DNA from: Duganella qianjiadongensis
GTDB lineage: Bacteria > Pseudomonadota > Gammaproteobacteria > Burkholderiales > Burkholderiaceae_D
Length of the DNA stretch: 64,000 nucleotides
Reading direction: 5' to 3'
Assembly (NCBI RefSeq): GCF_009857915.1
Contig: NZ_WWCM01000003.1
Coordinates: 351,007-415,006 of the forward strand
The notes below the pieces were generated by a model. It saw only the letters and a list, made by a program, of their open reading frames with translations, made no database searches and had not been told where the DNA came from. Shown here piece by piece: positions 7,967 to 17,700 of the stretch (its first letter is position 1; every line of letters begins with the position of its first letter). The position numbers were made by a program, and so were the translations under genes.

Positions 7967-10933
7967 TTACAGGGTCACGCGCAGGCCCAGATAGTAGCGC
8001 CGGCCGATGGCGTCATAGGTCGAGCTATCCGTTTCCGTGCCGGGCTGGTTGCCGGGCAGGCCGGTGATGATGGGCGGTGCTTTGGCATTGAAGATGTTGT
8101 CCATGCCCAGATACAGCTGCACGGCCTTGCGCAGGTCGTAAGTCAGCTGCACGTCGTGGTAGGTGCGCGATCCTACGCCTACCGTGCCGGGGGCAATGTT
8201 CAGGCTTTTCAGGAACTGGTCGTCGAGCGAGACAGGACCGTTATAGGTGGTGACCCAGTTGATACCTAGCTGCTTCCATTTATAGGCCAGATTCAGGCCG
8301 GCCCGGTTGCGTGGCGCATTGGTATTGTTGGCCGTGACTTCGCCCACATCGGAATTTTCCGGCGCTTCCGGTGTAGCCTTCTGCCACAGCTGGCGCAGCC
8401 AGGTCCAGCTCAGCCGTGCGCTCAGATCGCCGGGGCCCAGCTTGTCGGCCCATGAGGCGCTGACATCGACGCCTTCCGTGCCCAGCCCGCCGCTGTTGGT
8501 GACGCTCAGGTTGCTGTACTGGATGGAACCGGCGCTCAGATTACCCACTGGCGCAGGGCGGCGCACGATGAAGCTGCAGAAGGTTGGATTGTTGTGGTTG
8601 TAGCACTGGTCGAGCGCGTACTGGCGGTCGGTGGCGACGATGGCGTCGGCGATCCTGATCAGGAAGTAGTCGGCCGTGAAAGTGAACTTGCGCAGCATGG
8701 GGATGCCGCGTGGCGTCACCACCAGCCCGACAGTCGTGGAGCGGCCTTTTTCCGCCTTCAGACTGGGGTTGCCGCTGTTGTAGCCGCTGATGCCTTGCTG
8801 GTCGGCCTGATTGAGCGTGAATACGCCGCCATGGGCTGCCATGTTGGCGGCCACGCCGGGGGCATTGCGGCAGTTCAGCCCCAGCGCGCTGTTATCGTTG
8901 ATGCCGACGCCTTCACAGGGATCGACCAGCCCGTTGGGAAAGTCCTGGCTGGGCGCCGTGTACAGTTCGTTGATATTGGGTGCGCGGGTGGACTGGGCGC
9001 GCGTGCCGCGCAGTTTGATATCCTGCGTGAGCTGCCATTCGAGGCCGGCGTTCCAGCTGTTGGCGCTGCCCACGGTCGAGTAGTCGCCGTGGCGGAAGGT
9101 GCCGAGGAAGCTCAGTTCGCGCAGCCACGGCCTATCTTTGAGCAGCGGCACGCGCGCTTCCACAAAGGCTTCGCGCACGGTGAAATTGCCGTAGGTGGGC
9201 GGCAGCGCATTGCCGGCATTCTGCCCCGTCTGGGTGAGGGGATCGGGCACGGCGCTGGAATCTTCGTCGCGCCATTCCAGCCCCGCCGCAATGCCGATGG
9301 CTCCTGCGGGCAGGCCCGGCACTTCACCCGTCACGCTGGCGCCGGCCAGCTTCTGGGTAATCGCTGTTTCCAGCGAACCGGGCGCGGTGACGTATTTGAG
9401 GGCGGCCGGGCTGATGCTGTTAAAGCCGAACAGGCTGATGGGCACGCAGCCTTCCGCCACGGCCGAACTATTGGCGCAGACGGGCGTGCCGCCGGGGCCG
9501 GGTATGGCTTCGAGCGCATTGCGCAGGCTGGCCACATTCACCTGTCCGGTGGAATTCTGGGCTTCCTTGGTTTTGCCGTAAGCCACAAAGGCTTCGTAGT
9601 TCCACTGGCCGAAGCTGCCCTTCATACCGGTGGCGAGGCGGAAGGTGTCGCGCTCGACGACGGAATGGCGCGGACCGAATTCACTGAGGCGGCGGGTAAA
9701 GAAATAATCGGGGATGCCGTCGCCATCGGTATCGCTGATGCGCTCGTACAGGTATTGCGGGATCAGGGGATTGCGCACCAGCACGCCGTTGACCATGGCG
9801 CCGGCCGGCACCTGTCCGGACGGTTTGTACACCTGATCGGAACCGAGCGGGAAGGGCTCGATATTGGTAGCGACCCTGGACGACGCATAAGTACCTTCGA
9901 AGAAAGCGCTGTGCTGGTCGTTGAAGGCCCAGTTGCCATTGGTGGCGAACAGGTAGCGTTCGACCGGCACGGCGATCAGGCGGAAAGCCGAGCGGTTGAA
10001 ACCGGTGGCACCGTTGCCGGCAGCATCGTTGCCGTTCTGGTTCCACGGAATGATCTGGTTGTTGGCGTCAAAAGTGAAGTCCTCGGTATCGCCGAAAAAA
10101 TGCCCTTGCGGCGCATAGCCGGAATAGTTGGGGCGGCGCGCCACAAACGCCAGTTCCGGATGGCCCTGGGTAATGGCGGAAGTCTGGTCCACGGCCGTGG
10201 CGGCGCGGTCGCGGCTGTAGACGGCGCCCTGTTTCGAGTAGCCGAAGTGGCCCATCAGATTGCTGGCGCTGTCACTGCTGGTAATGCCGAAGGTCAGCGC
10301 CAGTTTTTTCTTGAAGTCGTCATGCTGGTCGCTGCGCCCCGTCTGCGCATCGAGCAGCACGCCGTTGAAATTCTTTTTCAGGATGATGTTGATGACGCCG
10401 GCCACGGCATCCGAGCCGTAGGTGGCCGAAGCGCCACCGGTCAGCAGTTCCACCCGTTCGATGAAGTCGGTGGGGATGGTGTTGAGGTCGACGGCGCTGT
10501 CGCCGGGCACGCCGGAAACGAAGCGGCGGCCGTTAACCAGCACCAGCGTGCGGCTGTCGCCCATATTGCGCAGGTTGACGGTGGTAACGCCGCCGCCCGA
10601 GGTGAGGAAATTGGAGTTGCCGCGGCTCAGAGTCGGCGTGCCCATGGTGGGATTTTTCTGCAATAAATCCTGCAGATTGGTGGCGCCCGAGGCGGCGATG
10701 TCGGCCGAACTGAGGATCTGCAAGGGCGAGGGCGAAGCAGCAGCCGGCGAGGCGATGCGTGAACCGGTGATCACCACTTTCTGCATGCTGTCGCTGGCAG
10801 GCGCTGGGCTGTCAGGGGTCTGTGCCAGTGCTGCGCTACCGGCGCAGACGCTGGCTGCGCCCAGACTGCCGAGGCAGAGCAGATACAGCGGACGGTGGCG
10901 TAGATCGTGGGTACATAAGACGGTCTGGTTCAT
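7967..10933 (-). CDS. TonB-dependent receptor, large type
   Basis: 988 aa with a signal peptide ending near ALAQ (about residue 38) and a complete plug domain. The plug motifs visible are VVITGSRI, NLQDLLQKNP, LVLVNGRRFVSG, FIERVELLTGGASATYGSDA and GVINIILKK. A long barrel ends with YYLGLRVTL, whose last residue is a hydrophobic leucine. The N-terminal VITGSRI is the TonB-box region. This type is abundant in Oxalobacteraceae and often imports oligosaccharides or peptides; nothing here fixes the substrate. It is transcribed in the same direction as the Mo-linked operon, but a hairpin and the ModE-box region separate them, so I treat it as its own unit. Confidence 0.9.
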   Translation of the reverse strand: MNQTVLCTHDLRHRPLYLLCLGSLGAASVCAGSAALAQTPDSPAPASDSMQKVVITGSRIASPAAASPSPLQILSSADIAASGATNLQDLLQKNPTMGTPTLSRGNSNFLTSGGGVTTVNLRNMGDSRTLVLVNGRRFVSGVPGDSAVDLNTIPTDFIERVELLTGGASATYGSDAVAGVINIILKKNFNGVLLDAQTGRSDQHDDFKKKLALTFGITSSDSASNLMGHFGYSKQGAVYSRDRAATAVDQTSAITQGHPELAFVARRPNYSGYAPQGHFFGDTEDFTFDANNQIIPWNQNGNDAAGNGATGFNRSAFRLIAVPVERYLFATNGNWAFNDQHSAFFEGTYASSRVATNIEPFPLGSDQVYKPSGQVPAGAMVNGVLVRNPLIPQYLYERISDTDGDGIPDYFFTRRLSEFGPRHSVVERDTFRLATGMKGSFGQWNYEAFVAYGKTKEAQNSTGQVNVASLRNALEAIPGPGGTPVCANSSAVAEGCVPISLFGFNSISPAALKYVTAPGSLETAITQKLAGASVTGEVPGLPAGAIGIAAGLEWRDEDSSAVPDPLTQTGQNAGNALPPTYGNFTVREAFVEARVPLLKDRPWLRELSFLGTFRHGDYSTVGSANSWNAGLEWQLTQDIKLRGTRAQSTRAPNINELYTAPSQDFPNGLVDPCEGVGINDNSALGLNCRNAPGVAANMAAHGGVFTLNQADQQGISGYNSGNPSLKAEKGRSTTVGLVVTPRGIPMLRKFTFTADYFLIRIADAIVATDRQYALDQCYNHNNPTFCSFIVRRPAPVGNLSAGSIQYSNLSVTNSGGLGTEGVDVSASWADKLGPGDLSARLSWTWLRQLWQKATPEAPENSDVGEVTANNTNAPRNRAGLNLAYKWKQLGINWVTTYNGPVSLDDQFLKSLNIAPGTVGVGSRTYHDVQLTYDLRKAVQLYLGMDNIFNAKAPPIITGLPGNQPGTETDSSTYDAIGRRYYLGLRVTL

Positions 10934-11098
10934 GCGCGGACTCCTGTAGTTGGCGAGGTCGGCCTGCAGCGCGGGCTGCAGGGCTGGCTGTACAAGGTGA
11001 TCGCTAATAGACCAGACGGTGCGGATGGGAGTTCCGCGCGAGCTTGATATTTTTGCAGCGTGTTGTGCTGTCTCTGGCGTGCGCTGGTTAGTGCGGAC

Positions 11099-11140
11099 GA
11101 AAAAAAACCGGAAGGGCCAGTAGCAGACCCCTTCCGGTTG
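11099..11140 (-). terminator. Intrinsic terminator after the Cache-domain gene
   Basis: On the minus strand AACCGGAAGGG, a 12-nt loop and CCCTTCCGGTT are followed by a run of T (11107-11101). It lies 18 bp after the Cache gene stop. Confidence 0.85.
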
Positions 11141-11158
11141 CTTGTAGAGCAGACAGGC

Positions 11159-11620
11159 TTATTTGTAGATGCCCGAGCCCACCAGCACATCATCGACTTT
11201 TTCGATGTAGCCGGATTTGCTTTCCACTGATTTGGTCACCGGATTAGGCCATTTGAAATCGACCCAGCCTTTGCCCTTGGTTTTGGCCAGATCGACCATT
11301 TCCTTGATCATGGGTTTGCCTTCGTTATCTTTCAGATCGATCAGGCGTTTGCCCACCATCTTGGGATTGTTGCCGTGGGCGACGGCCACACCGTTCATGT
11401 CGTACACATAGATGTACATATCGCGGTCATGGAAAGTGGTATTGGCCGGATCCGAGATCGCGGCAAAGGCTTTTTCCTTGCCTTCGGACTTGATCAGGGA
11501 CACGGCTTTTTTCACCATGGCCATGGCTTCATCCGGGCTGCCTTTGTCGGCGGCATAGCTGTAAGTGGATGCGGCGAGCAGGGTAATACCCAGCGCGGCG
11601 GCGCGCAGTAAGGCTTTCAT
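11159..11620 (-). CDS. Secreted single-Cache-domain protein
   Basis: 153 aa with a signal peptide (MKALLRAAALG... to SYAA, about residues 1-24). The rest resembles a stand-alone periplasmic Cache sensor domain: DRDMYIYVYDMNGVAVAHGNNPKMVGKRLIDLKD, then GWVDFKWPNP and the closing KSGYIEKVDDVLVGSGIYK. Such domains bind small organic ligands. No transmembrane or signalling module is attached, so it may act as a soluble binding protein for a partner sensor (inference). The ATG at 11620 has a strong ribosome binding site (GAGGAG); the open frame runs upstream to 11911 but is not family-like. It is monocistronic with its own terminator. Confidence 0.85.
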   Translation of the reverse strand: MKALLRAAALGITLLAASTYSYAADKGSPDEAMAMVKKAVSLIKSEGKEKAFAAISDPANTTFHDRDMYIYVYDMNGVAVAHGNNPKMVGKRLIDLKDNEGKPMIKEMVDLAKTKGKGWVDFKWPNPVTKSVESKSGYIEKVDDVLVGSGIYK

Positions 11621-11759
11621 GTAGTTTCTCCTCGTTTTATGGTTATGCAGAGGCGAGTGGCAGCGATGTTGTAGCCGCTGTCTCACGCCTGCAGTGCGAA
11701 CCAGTGTAGACCAACTCTCGCTATTGTGCGAATCGGGAAGTTGGGTTGGAGCAACATTT

Positions 11760-14528
11760 CTACATAAATATTTCTTTCCAAAGTGCGCTAACCTGTGCTG
11801 CGTGATGCGCCACCAGTGCCGGTTCCACCCGTGCCAGATCCTGCCCTTGCAGGCGCAGCTGGTGTTGCAGTTTGCGTAACTGGCGGTAGGCATCGCCGAC
11901 GGCGCTGGCATGCTCGACGGAAATAAGTCCCAGTTCGCCGAACATGCGCAGCAGGGCGATATTGCCGGCGTTGGCCGTCAGCTGCGGATAGCGCGCCGCA
12001 TGCTGCAGCACCAGATACTGGACGATGAATTCGATGTCTATCATGCCGCCCGGGTCCTGCTTCAGATCGAACAGGGCGCTGTGGTTGGGCTTGGCATCCA
12101 TCATGCGCTTGCGCATGGCGATGACTTCCTGCCTGAGCGGGCCATCGGCCGGGCGTTCCTTGCGCAGCACGGCTTCGCGGATCGCCTCGAAGCGCTGGCC
12201 TATGGCGGTATCGCCGGCGCAGAAGCGGGCCCGCGTCAGGGCCTGATGTTCCCACACCCAGGCCGAGCTGCTCTGGTATTTCTCGAAGGCGGCGACGGTG
12301 GACACCAGCATGCCGCTGGCGCCGTCGGGCCGCAGCGCCGTGTCGATATCGAACAGGATGCCGGCCGAGGTATGGGTGGTCATCCACGTAATGAAGCGCT
12401 GCGCCAGCTTGGCATACTGGGCCGGGGCTTCCTGATCGCTGTCGTCGTACAGGAAGATCACATCGAGATCGGACACATAGCCGAGCTCCTTGCCGCCCAG
12501 TTTGCCGTAGGCGATGACGGCAAACTGCGGCACTGCGCGATGACGGGTGGCGATGGTCTGCCAGATGGCGCTGATGGCCGCCGCGACGATGGTATCGGCC
12601 AGCGCCGACAGGTGGTCGGCCAGTTTTTCCACCGTCAGGTCGCCGGCCAGATCCTGTGCCAGCAGGTGGAACAGCTGGGCGTGATGGGTTTCGCGCAGGA
12701 TGTCCATCTGGCGCTCGGTGTCGCTGGGATCGGCGGCCAGCTGGCGCTGCAGGTCGGCAGCTACTTCGGCGGCGTCGAATTCGGTGCTGCGCAGACGGCC
12801 ATCGAGCAGCTCGTCTAGCAGTATCGGGTGCTGGCTGAGGAATTTGGCGGCCCAGCCGCTCGCATGCATCATGCCGATCACCCGTGCCAGCGTATGGGGG
12901 TATTCGGTCAGCAGCGACAGATAGGCCGAGCGGCGCGCGATGGTTTCGAGGAAGTCCAGCAGCCGTCCCAGCGTGGCCTGCTGGCTGCCGCCGCTGGTTT
13001 CGCAGGAACACTGGATAATCAGCGGCAGGGCCAGATTCACCAGTCCCAGCAGGCGGTCGCGGCTGGCTTCGGGCAGCGACTGCAGGCGCGGCGCCTGCCA
13101 AGTGCCGATCAGGCGCTGGGCAGCGCCGGCCGCATCGTCGAAACCCAGCGCGGCAAAGCGTGCCACCATGGCTTCCCGGTTATCGGGATCGGCGCAGGCG
13201 TCCGATACCTGCGGGTTGATGGCGTCGCCCGCTGCGCTGCCGCCGCTGCTGCTGGGACTATTGCTCTTGTCGGAGAACATTTCGTCGAACTGGCCGGCGA
13301 CGAACTGGCGGTGCGCTTCCAGCTGGGCCAGCAGGGCGGCGCTATCGTCCAGCCCCATCATCTGCGCCACCAGCAGACGGTCGGCCTCGCTGGCGGGCAG
13401 GGTGTGGGTCTGGGCGTCGTCCAGATACTGCAGGCGGTGTTCGAGATTGCGCAGGAAGGTATAGGAGGCCAGCAGCTGATACACGATGGCGTGGCTGAGC
13501 AGGCCTTTTTCCGCAATGATGCGCAGGGTGGTGCGGGTGGAGCGGTCGCGCAGGGCGGCATCGCGGCCGCCGCGGATGAGCTGGAACACCTGCGCCAGAA
13601 ACTCGATTTCGCGGATGCCGCCGCGGCCCAGTTTGACGTTGTTGCTGCGGTCCGGATGCAGCCTTTCCTGCCGGTTTACTTCGGCGCGGATCTGGGCGTG
13701 CATATTGCGGATGGCATCGATCACGCCGAAATCCAGATAGCGGCGGAACACGAAAGGCCGCACGATGGCTTCCAGTGCCGCGATATCTTCTGGCGCGCCG
13801 GTGACGGCGCGCGCCTTGACCCAGGCATAGCGCTCCCATTCGCGCCCCTGCACGATCAGATACTGCTCCACCATGTTCAGGCTGCAGGCCAGCGGACCGG
13901 AATTGCCGTTGGGGCGCAAGGCCATATCGACGCGGAAGGTAAAGCCGTCCTCGGTAATTTCGGCCAGCGCGGCAATCAGGCGCTTGCCCAGGCGGATAAA
14001 GAATTCATGGTTGGACAGGCTGCGCTGGCCCGCCACGCTGGTGACGGTGTCGCCATCTTCGGGATAGACGAAAATCAGGTCGATATCGGACGAGACATTG
14101 AGTTCGCCGCCGCCCTGTTTGCCCATGCCCAGCACCATCAGCTGCTGCGGGCGGCCGGAATCGCGCCCGGTCGGCATGCCGTGCGCGGCCACCAGTTCGG
14201 CCATCAGCTCCTCCACATGGCGGGCGATGGCGAAATCGGCAAAGCGCGTCATCGCCGTGACCACCTCGTTCAGATTGGCCAGCCCGGCCAGATCGCGCCG
14301 GATCAGGCCATTCACCAGCAGGTTGCGCAGGCGGCGCATGGCGCGGCCCAGCGGCAGGGGCGGCGCGCCGGTTTTGGCCTCGGCTTCGCGCTGCAGATAG
14401 GCGGCCAGATCGATCTGGTCCAGTGCCACGGCGGCAACGGCGTCGGACTGGGCGGCTCGCTCGGGGGCGGCAGCCAGCCAGCGCTGGTAGAAACGGGATA
14501 CGGTAGCTGCGGTCTTCGGTGCACTCAT
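11760..14528 (-). CDS. glnE: Bifunctional glutamine synthetase adenylyltransferase/adenylyl-removing enzyme
   Basis: 922 aa. It adenylylates and deadenylylates glutamine synthetase in response to PII, controlling nitrogen assimilation. Both nucleotidyltransferase domains are visible. The N-terminal one has LGMGKQGGGELNVSSDIDL (about residues 132-152) and the C-terminal one has AYGKLGGKELGYVSDLDVIF followed by LRPDGASG. A GlnD-UR-type helical region follows each. The length is normal for the family. The start ATG at 14528 gives MSAPKTAATVS; the longer frame to 14552 has no support. It is divergent from yhdP. Confidence 0.96.
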   Translation of the reverse strand: MSAPKTAATVSRFYQRWLAAAPERAAQSDAVAAVALDQIDLAAYLQREAEAKTGAPPLPLGRAMRRLRNLLVNGLIRRDLAGLANLNEVVTAMTRFADFAIARHVEELMAELVAAHGMPTGRDSGRPQQLMVLGMGKQGGGELNVSSDIDLIFVYPEDGDTVTSVAGQRSLSNHEFFIRLGKRLIAALAEITEDGFTFRVDMALRPNGNSGPLACSLNMVEQYLIVQGREWERYAWVKARAVTGAPEDIAALEAIVRPFVFRRYLDFGVIDAIRNMHAQIRAEVNRQERLHPDRSNNVKLGRGGIREIEFLAQVFQLIRGGRDAALRDRSTRTTLRIIAEKGLLSHAIVYQLLASYTFLRNLEHRLQYLDDAQTHTLPASEADRLLVAQMMGLDDSAALLAQLEAHRQFVAGQFDEMFSDKSNSPSSSGGSAAGDAINPQVSDACADPDNREAMVARFAALGFDDAAGAAQRLIGTWQAPRLQSLPEASRDRLLGLVNLALPLIIQCSCETSGGSQQATLGRLLDFLETIARRSAYLSLLTEYPHTLARVIGMMHASGWAAKFLSQHPILLDELLDGRLRSTEFDAAEVAADLQRQLAADPSDTERQMDILRETHHAQLFHLLAQDLAGDLTVEKLADHLSALADTIVAAAISAIWQTIATRHRAVPQFAVIAYGKLGGKELGYVSDLDVIFLYDDSDQEAPAQYAKLAQRFITWMTTHTSAGILFDIDTALRPDGASGMLVSTVAAFEKYQSSSAWVWEHQALTRARFCAGDTAIGQRFEAIREAVLRKERPADGPLRQEVIAMRKRMMDAKPNHSALFDLKQDPGGMIDIEFIVQYLVLQHAARYPQLTANAGNIALLRMFGELGLISVEHASAVGDAYRQLRKLQHQLRLQGQDLARVEPALVAHHAAQVSALWKEIFM

Positions 14529-14737
14529 GTAGGGTTCTATCCTGTGGGCCAAGCGATGGACGAACTGCCGCTTAGCAGTGGTAACGACTTGTAAAACTGC
14601 CCCGCGTCCGGCCTGTCGAACGCTGCGCCGGGCCGGGCATAGGGTAGAATGGCCGCGCTGGCGCGACCATCCGCCTTCGAGTGTAGCGATTTATTGGATG
14701 CATGGCCTGAATTATTAGCTGATTTTTTAGCGGATTG

Positions 14738-17700
14738 ATGCAAAAACAAGATGACCAGACAGTGAGCGCAAGCCCGCACGGCCCGGAGTCCGGCGAGGGC
14801 TATATCGCTACGCGCTGGCACCGGCTGACGGCGTTCTACCGCTTCTGTAATCTGGCTAGCCACCATGTGCTGGGCTTCACCGTGAAGCTGGCGCTGCTGC
14901 TGTATTTCGCCTTTGCCATCCTGTTCCTGACCCTGCGCTATGCCGTGCTGCCGAATATCGACCATTACAAGGGCGATATCGAGCGGCTGGCTAGCCGCGC
15001 CGTCGGTAATGCCGTCAGCATAGACCGGGTCTACGCTTCTTGGCACGGCCTGCGTCCCAATCTCTTCCTAGGCGATGTGGTGCTGCACGATGCGGCAGGC
15101 CGTGCCGCCCTGAGCCTGCCCAGCGTGTCGGCCACCCTCTCGTGGTGGAGCGTGGTGTCGGCCACCGTGCGCTTCGAATCACTGGAGCTGGTGCGGCCCG
15201 ATCTGAGCGTGCTGCGCGATGCGCAAGGCCGCCTGTATGTAGCCGGCATGCTGCTCGATCTGAATAAGCCCAGTGACGGCAAGGGCGCCGACTGGCTGCT
15301 GGCACAGCGCGAAATCGTCATCCGCGAAGGGCGCGTGCAGTGGCTGGACCAGCAGCGTAAAGCGCCCTTGCTGGCGCTCGACAGCGTCAATGTGGTGCTG
15401 CGCAACCAGTGGCTGCGCCACCAGCTGGCCGTGCGCGCCACGCCGCCGGCCGCGCTGGCCGCGCCGCTCGATGTGCGCGCCGATTTCAGCCATCCGGCGT
15501 TTGGCGCGCGGGTGTCGAATGTCTCGATGTGGAAGGGCGAGCTGTATGCCGATATCCGCAACACCGATCTGCTGACGTGGAAACCATGGCTGGACTTCCC
15601 GTTCGAACTGCATAGCGGCGGCGGCTCGCTGCGCGCATGGCTGGGCATAGACCAGTCGCGCCTGACGGGCTTTACGGCCGATCTGGGACTGGTCAACGTG
15701 TCGGCCGTGCTGGGCAAGGAGCTGCCCGTGCTGGACCTGCGCCAGCTGAGCGGGCGTATCGCCGCCAAAGAAGAATTGCCGAATGTGCTGCCGCTGGCAG
15801 TCAAAGGTACGGCGCGCGCCGGCTTTGGCGCGCTGGGCCACTCGGTCGAGCTGAGTAATCTGACCCTGACCACTAGCGACGGTTTCGTCATGGCGCCTAC
15901 CTCGCTGTCGGAGCGCTACGTCGCCGCCAGCGGACCGAAAGCGGAACAGACCATCATCAGTGCCGCCCAGCTGGACCTGCAGACCATGGCAGGGCTGGCC
16001 GAACGTCTGCCGCTGAGCGACCATCAGCGCCAGTTGCTGGCCGATTTCGCTCCGCGTGGCCGCCTGCAGAACTTTTCCGCCGAATGGCGCGGCGCCTATC
16101 CGGCCCTGCAGTCCTACCGAATCAAGGGCGATCTGGTGGGGCTGGGCCTGAAACCGCAGCCGCCCCGGCCCGGTCAGGCCAAGACGGCGCGCTCGCCCGC
16201 CATTGCGGCCATGCCGGCCATCCCCGGTTTCGAGAATCTCAGCGGCGCGATCGACGCCACCGAGCAGGGCGGCAGCTTCAGCCTGAACTCGCAGCAGCTG
16301 GTGCTGCAGATGCCCGATTATTTCAGCAGCCCGTCGATGCCGTTCGAGCACCTGAACCTGAAAGCGCGCTGGAGCTTCGAGCGCGACAATATGCTGCTGT
16401 TCCAGATCGACAGCATGGACTTTCTGCAGCAGGGCATGAGCGGCACGCTGCAGGGCAGCCACCGCATGCCGCTGGTCGGCAAGGGCATGGGCACGGTGGA
16501 TTTTACCGGCACGCTGAATAACTTCCAGATCAACCGCATCGATAACTACCTGCCTATCCAGACCCCGCACGATCTGCGCGCGTGGCTGACGGGCGCACTG
16601 GAAGGCGGCGTGGCCAGCGATGTCAGTCTGCGCCTGCGCGGCGATCTGGCCCACTTCCCCTTCCACGGCGAGAGCGGGGCGGAGCGCAACCGCGGCGAAT
16701 TCCGCGTGGCCGGCAAGATCAGCGAAGGCAAACTCAATTACGCGCCGGGCCAGCATCTGCATGACGGCAAGGAGCTGGGCAAGGATGGCAAACCGCTGCC
16801 GCTATGGCCGCAGGCCGAGCATATCAAGGGCAGCTTCGTGTTCGATCGGGCCCGCATGGAAATCCGCGGCGATACGGCCAGCACGGGCGGCGTGGCGCTG
16901 AGCGGCGTGAAAGCCGTGGTAGCCAATCTGGATGCCCATAACGCCCTGCTGGAAATCGACGGCAATGCGGCCGGTCCCATGCAGGAATTCCTCAAATATG
17001 TGGCCAGCAGTCCGGTGCTGGAATGGATCTCGAACTTTACCGACGAAACGCAGGCCAGCGGCAATGCCAGGCTGGCGCTGAAGCTGCAATTGCCGCTGTC
17101 TCATCTGATCGACGCCAAAGTGCTCGGCACGCTGCAGCTGCAGAACAATGAAATCACCCTGATGAACGACCTGCCGCCCGTGCAGGCAGCGCAGGGCAAG
17201 ATCGAATTCAACGAGCGCGGCGTCAACCTCAACCAGCTGTCCGGTAACTTCCTCGGCGGCCCGGTCAGCATCACCGGCGGCAGCCAGCGCGATAATGCCA
17301 TCGTGGTCAAACTGGGCGGTACCCTGACGGCAGACGGCTTCCGCAAACAGTATGGTTCGCCCGCCATGCAGCGCCTCGCCAGCCACTTTGCCGGTAGCAC
17401 GCGCTACACGGGCACGGTAACGGCGCGTGACCATCAGGTGACGGTGGCGGTCGATTCCAGCCTGAACGGGCTGGCGGTGGACCTGCCTGTGCCGGTGCAC
17501 AAGAGCACCAGCGAGGCCATGCCGCTGCGCTTTGTACTCAATAGCGCGCTGACGCCTGATAGTGCCGGCGCGCTGCATGACGATATCCGCATCAGTCTGG
17601 GTGGGAATATGGCGGCACGCTACCAGCGCGCCAAGACGGGCAAGCAGCCATGGAAGCTGGTACGCGGCGGCATAGGCATCGCCACGCCGGCGCCGGAACC

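Noticed and set aside
8594..10666. 690-codon plus-strand frame opposite the large TonB receptor
   Set aside because: Antisense of a clear TonB receptor with plug and barrel motifs; no ribosome binding site or family resemblance.
12828..14594. 588-codon plus-strand frame opposite glnE
   Set aside because: Antisense shadow; the glnE motifs on the minus strand are unambiguous.
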